From assembly GCA_017457555.1 (NCBI GenBank), contig JAFTHG010000245.1, positions 1 to 11,780 of the forward strand: 11,780 nucleotides of DNA. The letters are read 5' to 3'. Both the position numbers and the translations under genes were made by a program. Each line of letters starts with the position of its first letter. Position 1 is the stretch's first letter. Below the pieces are notes generated by a model, which was not told the DNA's origin, made no database searches, and was given only the letters and a program-made list of their open reading frames with translations. The DNA is from Kiritimatiellia bacterium. Its GTDB lineage: Bacteria > Verrucomicrobiota > Kiritimatiellia > RFP12 > DVOR01. Below are positions 5,535 to 11,780 of this stretch, piece by piece.

Positions 5535-6824
5535 TTAGAAACCAGCATCGAGCTGCTGTTTAAGGGCAACCAAGTCGGTATCTGCAGGCGCTGCACCAGA
5601 TTTGACGGCAGCTTCAGCAACGGCATACGACACCACGCTATAGAGGCGGCGGTCAAAGGCCTTCGGGATGATGTATTGCGTGCCGAATTCCAACGTTTCG
5701 CCGGGATAGAGTGCCTGAATGTCTGCAGGGACGGGTTCGCGGGCTAACATGGCCAGTGCCATTGATGCGGCCACCTTCATTTCGGTATTGATTGTACGGG
5801 CACGGACATCCAATGCACCGCGGAAGAGGAAGGGGAAGCCTAAAACATTGTTGATTTGATTGGGGTAATCCGAACGGCCCGTTGCCATAATGTAAGGCTT
5901 GTCACCCATTGCTGCGGCGACTACAGCGGGTTCAATTTCAGGGTCCGGATTGGCCATTGCAAAGATTGCCGGGAAGTCTGCCATCGTCTGCACATCGTCG
6001 CCAGAAAGCACGTTTGCAGCCGAAACACCGATAAAGACATGAGCTCCAGCTAACGCATCTTTGAGGGTTTGCTTTGTGGTTTCAATCGCATGGCGACGCT
6101 TGTGAGTGGTCAAGTCCTGACGGTCTGCCCGGATGATGCCCTTGGAATCGCACATTGTCAAATCCTGAACGCCAGCAGCCTTGCACATGTCTGCGATGCG
6201 GATGCCTGCGGCACCGGCACCATTAACGACAACTTTGAGTTCGCTCAATGCACGTTTGCTGATGTGGGCATAGTTGATGACGCCAGCGACTGTAATCACA
6301 GCGGTGCCCCACTGGTCATCGTGGAAAACTGGAATATCCAGTTCTGCATCCAGTGTATCTTCAATTTCAAAGCATGCCGGTGCAGCGATATCTTCTAAAT
6401 TAATGCCACCATACATAGGGGCCAGAGCGCGTACTGCTTCAATGACGCGTTTTGGATCCGTCTTTCCAGTATCTTTGCCATCCATTCGGCAGTGCCCCAC
6501 GGGGACTGGCCAAGCATCCACATTGGCAAAAGTTTTGAAGAGTGCTGCTTTGCCTTCCATCACGGGAATAGAGGCTGCTGCGCCCAAATCGCCCAAGCCA
6601 AGAATTGCGGTGCCGTCAGAAACCACAGCGACCAAGTTTTTCTTACTGGTCAGGTTGTAAACTGTTTCAGGCTTTTCGGCGATTTCTTTGACGGCTTGAG
6701 CGACTCCAGGCGTATAGGCTAAACAGAGATCTTTTTGTGTTGCCAGCGGTTTTGAGAGTGCCACGCGCACTTTACCGCCATTATGAAAATCAATAACTTC
6801 TTCTTTCGTAATTTGAATTGCCAT
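5535..6824 (-). CDS. Malic enzyme, NAD(P)-dependent, short form without phosphotransacetylase domain
   Basis: Oxidatively decarboxylates malate to pyruvate, making NAD(P)H in the cytoplasm. At 429 residues it is the short bacterial type, lacking the phosphotransacetylase domain of MaeB. Visible sites, counted from the ATG at 6824: Tyr37 in AYTPGV; VSDGTAILGLGDLG (68-81); the catalytic Lys92 in MEGKAALFK; metal ligands in NLED (Glu144/Asp145) and HDDQ (Asp169/170); the dinucleotide fold GAGAAG (202-207); and ANPDPE (291-296). The usual HDDQHGT is HDDQWGT here (Trp172), a mild departure. A GTG two codons upstream is an alternative start, but AGGTGA fits the ATG better. First gene of a leftward unit with two chrA genes and comF. 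Cofactor choice cannot be decided by eye. Confidence 0.93.
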   Translation of the reverse strand: MAIQITKEEVIDFHNGGKVRVALSKPLATQKDLCLAYTPGVAQAVKEIAEKPETVYNLTSKKNLVAVVSDGTAILGLGDLGAAASIPVMEGKAALFKTFANVDAWPVPVGHCRMDGKDTGKTDPKRVIEAVRALAPMYGGINLEDIAAPACFEIEDTLDAELDIPVFHDDQWGTAVITVAGVINYAHISKRALSELKVVVNGAGAAGIRIADMCKAAGVQDLTMCDSKGIIRADRQDLTTHKRRHAIETTKQTLKDALAGAHVFIGVSAANVLSGDDVQTMADFPAIFAMANPDPEIEPAVVAAAMGDKPYIMATGRSDYPNQINNVLGFPFLFRGALDVRARTINTEMKVAASMALAMLAREPVPADIQALYPGETLEFGTQYIIPKAFDRRLYSVVSYAVAEAAVKSGAAPADTDLVALKQQLDAGF

Positions 6825-6861
6825 ATTCACCTGCTTTACTTAAAAGAGTGATTAAAATAAA

Positions 6862-6889
6862 CGCAAACAGTATACCACACTCCGAGTGT
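6862..6889 (-). promoter_or_regulatory. Extended -10 promoter with adjoining palindrome, upstream of the malic enzyme gene
   Basis: On the minus strand TGGTATACT (6877-6869) is an extended -10 element. The -35 position has no good match to TTGACA, which is typical of extended -10 promoters. Next to it is a perfect inverted repeat, ACACTC-C-GAGTGT (6877-6889), occupying the spacer. A repressor bound there would block RNA polymerase. The expected start is near 6862, giving a leader of about 38 nt. Confidence 0.55.
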
Positions 6890-6932
6890 TTTACGGTGTG
6901 TGAATTACGGACAAGGGTGAGAATATCGTGAA

Positions 6933-7409
6933 TTAAGGGGTTGGGGTAACGGTTGCAATTGCCATTGCAGAGATGCCCTCGCGACGCCCGATTGCGCCCA
7001 AACCCTCAACTGTCGTTGCCTTGACAGAAACGTTTTCAGTGGGAATCCCCATTGCTTCAGCCAACCGATTACGCATTTCCGGGATATGTGGCATTAGTTT
7101 GGGACGTTCAGCAAGCACAGTGGCATCAATATTACCGATTTGCCATCCCTTCTCGCGCAATCGGGCTGTGACGGCTTTGAGGAGCAGAATACTGTCTGCG
7201 CCTGCCCATTGCGGATCGGTATCTGGAAAGTGTTGGCCGATGTCACCATCTGCGATGGCACCTAAAAGTGCATCCATAATGGCGTGTGTCAATACATCGG
7301 CGTCGGAATGTCCCAATAGTCCTTGCGAATGGGGAATTTCTACGCCACCTAAAATCAGTTTCCGATGGTCTACTAAACGGTGTGTATCAAAACCAATGCC
7401 GGATCGCAT
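6933..7409 (-). CDS. ispF: 2-C-methyl-D-erythritol 2,4-cyclodiphosphate synthase
   Basis: The fifth enzyme of the MEP isoprenoid pathway. It forms the cyclic diphosphate and releases CMP, acting as a cytoplasmic homotrimer. At 158 residues it is full length. The zinc ligands are Asp8 and His10 in GFDTHR and His42 in HSDADVLTHA (34-43). The family signature TVEGLGAIGRREGI lies near the C-terminus and the FPDTDP loop in the middle. The ispD partner is not adjacent. There is no clear ribosome site and no separate promoter. The gene begins 28 nt after the tRNA-Leu 3' end, so it may be transcribed from the tRNA promoter and released by tRNA processing; this is an inference. The 100-bp gap to the malic enzyme gene holds that gene's own promoter. 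Confidence 0.95.
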   Translation of the reverse strand: MRSGIGFDTHRLVDHRKLILGGVEIPHSQGLLGHSDADVLTHAIMDALLGAIADGDIGQHFPDTDPQWAGADSILLLKAVTARLREKGWQIGNIDATVLAERPKLMPHIPEMRNRLAEAMGIPTENVSVKATTVEGLGAIGRREGISAMAIATVTPTP

Positions 7410-7437
7410 AAAAGGACTCGATTCTATTTCAGGGATA

Positions 7438-7519
7438 TGGGCCCGGAGGGACTTGAACCCTCACATCTTGCGATACAGGAACCTAAATCCTGCGTGTCTG
7501 CCAGTTCCACCACGAGCCC
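7438..7519 (-). tRNA. tRNA-Leu (anticodon TAG)
   Basis: The cloverleaf is complete on the minus strand. The acceptor arms GGGCTCG and CGGGCCC pair over seven positions with one G-T, followed by discriminator A. The anticodon stem CAGGA/TCCTG holds loop TTTAGGT, giving anticodon TAG (reads CUN Leu codons). A short type-II variable arm (ATC-GCAA-GAT) marks it as Leu. The T-arm is GAGGG-TTCAAGT-CCCTC. Total length is 82 nt and CCA is not encoded. Confidence 0.97.
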
Positions 7520-7524
7520 GTGAG

Positions 7525-7540
7525 TTCGCACAGTATAACA
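7525..7540 (-). promoter_or_regulatory. Promoter of the tRNA-Leu (and probably ispF) transcript
   Basis: TGTTATACT (7540-7532, minus strand) is an extended -10 element ending 12 nt before the mature tRNA. Transcription would start about six bases upstream of the tRNA. The -35 region is only a partial match. It has the same TGnTATACT form as the malic enzyme promoter. Confidence 0.6.
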
Positions 7541-7591
7541 GAAATCTCACTGAAAACTGAAAGATTTTATTACTTAAAGCAAAAAAATACT

Positions 7592-7630
7592 AAAAAAGAA
7601 CCGCTCGGATTGAAAAGAATCCGGGCGGTT
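7592..7630 (-). terminator. Intrinsic terminator of the serC unit
   Basis: Arms AACCGCTCGGATT (7599-7611) and AATCCGGGCGGTT (7618-7630) form a 13-bp stem with one G-T pair and a 6-nt loop. Read leftward it is followed by C and then TTTTTT (7597-7592), with a second T-run further on. It lies 21 nt past the stop of the small gene and is the strongest terminator in the window. Confidence 0.93.
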
Positions 7631-7651
7631 AATGGAATAAAGGGTAAAAAC

Positions 7652-7909
7652 TTATTTGCCGGGAGGCGGATTGGCATCAGGATTGCGGCGAATGAAGCCG
7701 AGTTCTTCCAACTTCTGAACGATCTGTCCCATCGCTTCATACGTTCTCAAAAAGCCCTGCGGCGTCATAACAATGCGCTCAAAGGGTTTGGGCAAAGGTG
7801 CTGTATTTTCTGGATTAGGTTGTAACCGCATCAGATCCAAGCGAATGGTCTGCTCCAACATGTGGATTTGATAAACGCCGTCTGCGTAAACTTCGTGTTC
7901 AATAGCCAT
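7652..7909 (-). CDS. Small protein, 85 residues, DUF3467-like
   Basis: A short soluble protein. The pattern of an N-terminal strand (VYADGVYQIHML, 8-19), a second strand (TIRLDLMRL, 21-29), then PFERIVMTPQGFLRTYEAMGQ (42-62) running into a helix resembles DUF3467, whose members share the strand-strand-[V/I]MSPQ-helix layout. The match is by eye and tentative. No function is established for that family. The ATG has AAGGA 8 nt upstream. It starts 17 nt after the serC stop and is followed directly by a strong terminator, so it is the last gene of the serC unit. The proline-rich tail (NPDANPPPGK) is probably disordered. Coding status is well supported by ribosome site and context. Confidence 0.75.
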   Translation of the reverse strand: MAIEHEVYADGVYQIHMLEQTIRLDLMRLQPNPENTAPLPKPFERIVMTPQGFLRTYEAMGQIVQKLEELGFIRRNPDANPPPGK

Positions 7910-7926
7910 AATGTGTTTCCTTAATG

Positions 7927-8970
7927 TTATCCGTGGATTTGATTAAATTCTCTCATAAATGCGATGAGTTTGTCTACTCCGCTTTCAGGCATTGCATTGT
8001 AAAGGGATACGCGAATGCCTCCAGCCGAACGGTGTCCCTTGAGCGCAAGAAGCCCTTGGTGTGACGCTTCGACAAGGAAGCGAGTTTCAAGTTCTGCGCT
8101 GGGTAAGCGGAATGTAACATTGGTGATGGATCGTTCATTATGGGGGGCAATCGGTCGCCAAAATGAGCTTGCATCCAGTTCTGCGTAGAGTTTTTCGGCT
8201 TTCCGTTGATTTTGTGCCCAAACCGTTTCAATGCCGGTGGCTAATAACCAATCGGTCACATGGCGAAGCGCCGCGACAGCAAAAGTGTTGGGCGTGTGAT
8301 AGAGTCCGTTAGCTTTTGCATGTTCCAAATAACAGAATGCGGCCGGCAAGTTCCGGCGAGCCTTAGAGAGGAATTCTTTCTCTGCGACTACGATTGCCAA
8401 GCCCGCTACGCCAAGGTTCTTCTGTGCTCCGGCATAAAAGAATACATAGTCACGATACTGTCGCGGCCGGGCTAAGATATCACTGCTCATATCGGCACAC
8501 AAGGGTACGTCAGGTTTCGTGAAATTTTCTGGAAGTGCAGTGCCTGAGATGGTTTCATTGGTAGTGACATGGGCATAAACAGCATCATTACGCCATCCAT
8601 CACGTAGATCATGCAGCCGTCGGATGCGCGCCACCCGTGCGGCCTGTTGTGCTGCTTTTTCTGCCCAGTAGCCCCGAACCAAGTAATCTGCAGAAGCGCC
8701 TTCACGCAGACAGTTATAAGGCAACATTGCAAACTGTGCGGAAGCACCTCCTTGCAGCAATAGGATGGTGTATTGGTCGTCTAACCCAAAGAGCTTCAAT
8801 AGGTTGGCTTCCGTATGAGCTTTTAAGTCGGCATAGGCAGATGTGCGGTGTGAAACTTCCAGAAGCCCACATCCCGTGTTACCCCAGTGCAACATATCTT
8901 CGCGCAGGTGTTCAATCACCTCTGGCGGTAACATGCCCGGTCCGGCACAGAAATTATAGATAGAAGACAT
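7927..8970 (-). CDS. serC: Phosphoserine aminotransferase
   Basis: A PLP enzyme converting 3-phosphohydroxypyruvate and glutamate to phosphoserine, and also acting in pyridoxal phosphate synthesis. It has 347 residues from the chosen start, slightly short of the common 360. Landmarks: NFCAGPGMLP (6-15), the substrate-binding VSHRTSAY (39-46), QGGASAQF (73-80), the PLP lysine Lys184 in YAGAQKNLG, and KGHRSAGGIRVSLYNAMP (311-328). A longer frame starts 11 codons upstream at 9003, but it would run inside the previous gene. The ATG at 8970 has AAGGA 8 nt before it and matches the family N-terminus. The upstream HAD gene ends 11 nt before it, within this ribosome site, implying co-translation. SerA and SerB are not in the window. 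Confidence 0.95.
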   Translation of the reverse strand: MSSIYNFCAGPGMLPPEVIEHLREDMLHWGNTGCGLLEVSHRTSAYADLKAHTEANLLKLFGLDDQYTILLLQGGASAQFAMLPYNCLREGASADYLVRGYWAEKAAQQAARVARIRRLHDLRDGWRNDAVYAHVTTNETISGTALPENFTKPDVPLCADMSSDILARPRQYRDYVFFYAGAQKNLGVAGLAIVVAEKEFLSKARRNLPAAFCYLEHAKANGLYHTPNTFAVAALRHVTDWLLATGIETVWAQNQRKAEKLYAELDASSFWRPIAPHNERSITNVTFRLPSAELETRFLVEASHQGLLALKGHRSAGGIRVSLYNAMPESGVDKLIAFMREFNQIHG

Positions 8971-8981
8971 CGCGTAATTCC

Positions 8982-9854
8982 TTATTTCCCATTCGCTTCC
9001 CATGGGGGCGTGGAGGGTAATACGGCTTGGAAGGTTTCAATGAGCGCGTCCTCTTGTTCGCGTGTGTAGTTTCCAGAGGCAAAGGCGTCATAGATGCCAG
9101 TGTTAAATTGTTCCCATGAGGCTTCTTCCTGTCCCGGCAAAATGGGGAAGAATCGGCAGCCAAATGTCTGGGCAGCCTCTAAATCACCTGGTGCGTCGCC
9201 GACCATCAAGACCTTGTCCCGTGGGATGCGCCCATCGGTTAAGACGGTAAGTTGTTTCACTTTCAGGCCAACTTCCTGCCCGGCGATATGGTTGACATAA
9301 TCCAGTAAGCCCTGTCGGCCCCAATCTTCTCGCAAGACGGCTTCAGGCGATTGTGAAACGATGCCGGTTTCGCTACGTCCCTGCATACGTTGCAGGGCTG
9401 CTCGTGCGCCCTTATAGGCGGGGAATTCTGCACCGGAAGTGACAATCTGGTCGTTGACCATTTTGCTCCATGACAAGATTTTTTCCAAGAAGGGGGAGGG
9501 ATGGTCCACTAACCAAGTGGTTAAACTTGGATTGCCCAGAGGAAGTCCACTTTCAACAAAGGCTTTGAGGTCTTCGGTTGGGATGGGCGGTAAGCCGGTG
9601 TGGAGGACTTCGGGGTGCTGATTGTAGGTTTCAAAATTGAGCAAAATCGCTTTGAATCGCGAAATACCACGGGTCACCGAATAGAGGTTGACATAGTCGG
9701 CACAGGCAAAATAGAGACGTGATGCTTCGGGTGAAAGATTGAGGACCTGCGCCATCAGGGGTTGTAAGAAGCGATGTTGCTTCGCGGCCATCGTATCAAC
9801 GATACATCCATCTGAGTCCAGTGCTACAAACGTGTTTAAAGTCGGCGTTTCCAT
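8982..9854 (-). CDS. HAD-superfamily hydrolase (probable phosphatase)
   Basis: 290 residues. HAD motif I is ALDSDGCIVDT (11-21), with nucleophile Asp13 and acid/base Asp15; the usual DxDGT has Cys in place of Thr. Motif II is the serine in IVSQS (Ser167), motif III is a lysine near 198-200, and motif IV is MVGDAPGD (217-224, Asp220/Asp224). A large helical cap spans about 22-140. Family members mostly remove phosphate from small metabolites; the substrate cannot be read from sequence. It shares TAATG with the mazG stop (1-nt overlap), has GGAG 8 nt before its ATG, and ends inside the serC ribosome site. This tight placement between a nucleotide pyrophosphatase and phosphoserine aminotransferase makes phosphoserine or a damaged nucleotide reasonable guesses, nothing more. 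Confidence 0.85.
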   Translation of the reverse strand: METPTLNTFVALDSDGCIVDTMAAKQHRFLQPLMAQVLNLSPEASRLYFACADYVNLYSVTRGISRFKAILLNFETYNQHPEVLHTGLPPIPTEDLKAFVESGLPLGNPSLTTWLVDHPSPFLEKILSWSKMVNDQIVTSGAEFPAYKGARAALQRMQGRSETGIVSQSPEAVLREDWGRQGLLDYVNHIAGQEVGLKVKQLTVLTDGRIPRDKVLMVGDAPGDLEAAQTFGCRFFPILPGQEEASWEQFNTGIYDAFASGNYTREQEDALIETFQAVLPSTPPWEANGK

Positions 9855-10651
9855 TATTTCATCTCCGCTTTAACATTATCCCAAACGGCATCTAATTCTG
9901 CCAGAGAGAGTTCTTTCATTTCGTGACCACTGGCTTTGACCCGAGCCTCCACAGCACGGAAGCGACGCGAAAATTTGTCGGTGGCGGCACGTAAGGCACT
10001 CTCGGCATCAATATGGAGAAAACGTGCCAGATTAACAAAGGAGAAGAGGACATCGCCATATTCATCAGCGATAGCATCGGTGTCACCAGATTGAATGGCT
10101 GCCCGCAATTCGGCAATCTCCTCGTCCAACTTCGCATTAGGCCCCTCGGCATCCTGCCAGTCAAAACCGACCTTGGCGGCTTTGTGTTGGGTGCGCTGAG
10201 CCTTTAAAAGGGCGGGTAATGCCTCCGGAACGCCATCCAAGGCGGATGCTGTCGGCTTGCGATGCTCGGTTTGCTTGATCTGCTCCCAATTGCGTAACAC
10301 GGTTTCAGTGTCTTTCGCATCAATGTTGCCAAAGACGTGCGGATGGCGTCGAATCAGTTTGTCAGCCAGACGGTTTACCACGTCGTCAAAGGTGAAGTCT
10401 TTCTGGTCTTCACGGATGTCGGCTTGGAAGAGCACCTGTAACAGAACATCTCCTAATTCTTCCTGATGATTATCCAAATCATCGCCAACCATGGCGGAGA
10501 GCAGTTCGTAGCATTCTTCCTGTAAACAAGGCTGAATCGTCTGTAATGTCTGTTCGCGGTCCCAGGGGCAACCATCCGGCGCACGTAACGCTTTAAGCAC
10601 CCAGCGCAAACGTTCAAAGGGAGTTGGAAAATCTGTAGGAATCGTTTTCAT
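9854..10651 (-). CDS. mazG: Nucleoside triphosphate pyrophosphohydrolase MazG
   Basis: Hydrolyses (d)NTPs to NMPs and pyrophosphate. It is a house-cleaning enzyme, and in E. coli it also lowers ppGpp. With 265 residues it has the typical two-domain MazG layout. The N-terminal domain has CPWDREQT (28-35), the metal-binding LQEECYEL (43-50) and EELGDVLLQ (64-72). Then come RRHPHVF (101-107) and NWEQIK (121-126). The C-terminal domain repeats the metal motif as LDEEIAEL (175-182) and EYGDVLFS (197-204), so both acidic sites look intact. The ATG has AAGGA with 8-nt spacing. It begins 34 nt after the permease stop and leads into the HAD gene with a TAATG junction. Confidence 0.95.
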   Translation of the reverse strand: MKTIPTDFPTPFERLRWVLKALRAPDGCPWDREQTLQTIQPCLQEECYELLSAMVGDDLDNHQEELGDVLLQVLFQADIREDQKDFTFDDVVNRLADKLIRRHPHVFGNIDAKDTETVLRNWEQIKQTEHRKPTASALDGVPEALPALLKAQRTQHKAAKVGFDWQDAEGPNAKLDEEIAELRAAIQSGDTDAIADEYGDVLFSFVNLARFLHIDAESALRAATDKFSRRFRAVEARVKASGHEMKELSLAELDAVWDNVKAEMK

Positions 10652-10685
10652 TGTGACCGTCCTTAGTTAAAGGGGTGGGAAAAAC

Positions 10686-11780
10686 TTAAAGGAAACATGA
10701 ACCTATACTCAAAACAAGGAGGAAGAGCAGGTTGATTAGTGTAAAGAGAATGAGGTAGTGACCAATCTTGGCATCGGGTTCTTTGAGATAGATGCCAAGC
10801 GAAATTAAACTGGCCAAGGAAGCAATGGGTGTGCCAAAACCGCCAATATCCGTGCCGAAGAGTAAGCCTTTCCAATCCGTTGTGAAGGGTTCCAGCAGGA
10901 TGGCTGCCGGGACATTGGAGAGCAATTGACTGGTAATGGCTGCAGTGGCTTGTGTGTGGTGTTCCAAAAAGCCTGTCAGGAGTTCGCGGATCGCTGTAAT
11001 CTGTGCCAGGTTACCAGAGAAAACAAAGAAACAGATAAACGTAAGCAGAAGGCCATAACCCACCTTACGAAGGATGGGTCTGGCGAAAAGGAGGGCATAA
11101 ATGATAATGATGCCAAAGGGAACCCAGTCTGAAAGCACCCTGAATACGGCACACAAACAGATGACAAAGAGAATGAGGTAGTGGCTGATTTGCCGAGGCA
11201 TCTGGGGTAATGCAGGCGTTTCAAAGGTGTTGAGCGGTGCATCTTTAAGCAGGTGTGTCAGCAACAGAAGGAGCAGTGCGCCGATAAGCGTGATGGGCAC
11301 CATCGCCCAGAAGAAATCCAGTGGCGCAATTTCAAAGGCGGTATAGAGAAAGAGATTTTGCGGATTGCCCACAGGCGTAGCCATAGAGCCCAGATTCGCT
11401 GCCACCGTTTGCAAAACGATTAACCCCGGGATGCGATCTCTCAGGTTCAGACTGTCTAAAAGATAGATTGCAAAGGGCGTCAATGCCAAGAGTGCGACAT
11501 CATTGGTAATGAGCATTGACAGGAAAAAAGTAAGCTGAACTAAGATGTGGGCTAAAGGACGATAGCGTTGCTGTCCTTTGAGGAGCGTCGCGGCTAATGT
11601 ACGGAAGAGCGCACAAGAACGCATCCCAGCGACAACAAACATAAGGCAGAAAAGGAGGTTGAGCGTTCGCCAGTCAATCGCCTGATACCATGCGGTTGCA
11701 GGCGAAAAGCAGAAAGAGATGCCCGCAGCACCTGCCGCTGTTAAGGTGATGGCATGTGTTCGCAAGAAAGAAAGAAATGC
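10686..11780 (-). CDS. SLC13/ArsB-NhaD-type anion permease, 5' end cut by the window edge
   Basis: A polytopic membrane protein. The frame stays open to the right window edge, so the start codon lies outside. At least 364 residues are present and only the first helix region is missing. It has the two pseudo-symmetric signatures of the ion transporter superfamily. The first is SMLITNDVALLALTPF (83-98) with NLGSMATPVGNPQN (124-137). The second is SNVPAAILL (283-291) with GTDIGGFGTPIASLASLIS (304-322); positions are counted from a TTG at 11765. These re-entrant loops bind anion and sodium in SLC13 carriers. The substrate (dicarboxylate, arsenite or other) is not evident. It is the first visible gene of the leftward mazG-serC unit; its functional tie to those genes is unclear. 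Confidence 0.85.
   Translation of the reverse strand, partial: AFLSFLRTHAITLTAAGAAGISFCFSPATAWYQAIDWRTLNLLFCLMFVVAGMRSCALFRTLAATLLKGQQRYRPLAHILVQLTFFLSMLITNDVALLALTPFAIYLLDSLNLRDRIPGLIVLQTVAANLGSMATPVGNPQNLFLYTAFEIAPLDFFWAMVPITLIGALLLLLLTHLLKDAPLNTFETPALPQMPRQISHYLILFVICLCAVFRVLSDWVPFGIIIIYALLFARPILRKVGYGLLLTFICFFVFSGNLAQITAIRELLTGFLEHHTQATAAITSQLLSNVPAAILLEPFTTDWKGLLFGTDIGGFGTPIASLASLISLGIYLKEPDAKIGHYLILFTLINLLFLLVLSIGSCFL

Noticed and set aside
8971..9003. Eleven-codon N-terminal extension of SerC
   Set aside because: It lies within the HAD gene, and the ATG at 8970 has a well-placed ribosome site and the family N-terminus.

Overview
This looks like chromosomal DNA of a Gram-negative-type, non-thermophilic bacterium of about 50% G+C. 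It carries SerC, the MEP isoprenoid enzyme IspF, MazG and a short malic enzyme. The DUF5009-type membrane acyltransferase would fit the Planctomycetes-Verrucomicrobia-Chlamydiae group (for example Verrucomicrobiota, Lentisphaerota or Kiritimatiellota) or Bacteroidota, but that placement is a weak inference.

Layout. Positions 1-2836 are a rightward unit: an unrecognised protein of at least 430 residues (possibly cut by the window edge), a DUF5009-like acyltransferase, a possible 36-residue mini-ORF overlapping the next start, a 96-residue orphan protein, then a strong intrinsic terminator. Positions 2837-3602 contain no credible gene. They hold four iteron-like repeats at 22/22/23-bp spacing, two 14-bp near-identical direct repeats flanking them, a stretch resembling an IS21-family end, a strong hairpin, a 9-bp tandem repeat and a nested inverted-repeat structure.

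Positions 3603-11780 are read leftward. The first unit (in transcription order) is a partial SLC13/ArsB-type permease, mazG, a HAD phosphatase, serC and a small DUF3467-like gene, closed by a very strong terminator at 7592-7630. Next come tRNA-Leu(TAG), with its own extended -10 promoter, and ispF. The third unit is a malic enzyme, two half-size chromate-transporter genes and comF. Its promoter also has an extended -10, and a perfect 6+6 palindrome abuts that -10.

Working together: these are mostly housekeeping functions (serine/PLP metabolism, isoprenoid precursors, nucleotide house-cleaning, pyruvate/malate balance, anion transport, DNA uptake). No coherent new defence or mobile system is visible. 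The most unusual stretch is 2395-3602, which looks like the scar of one or more mobile elements plus a possible structured element. Other leads are the unrecognised first gene, the two small genes next to the repeat region, and the palindrome at the malic enzyme promoter.
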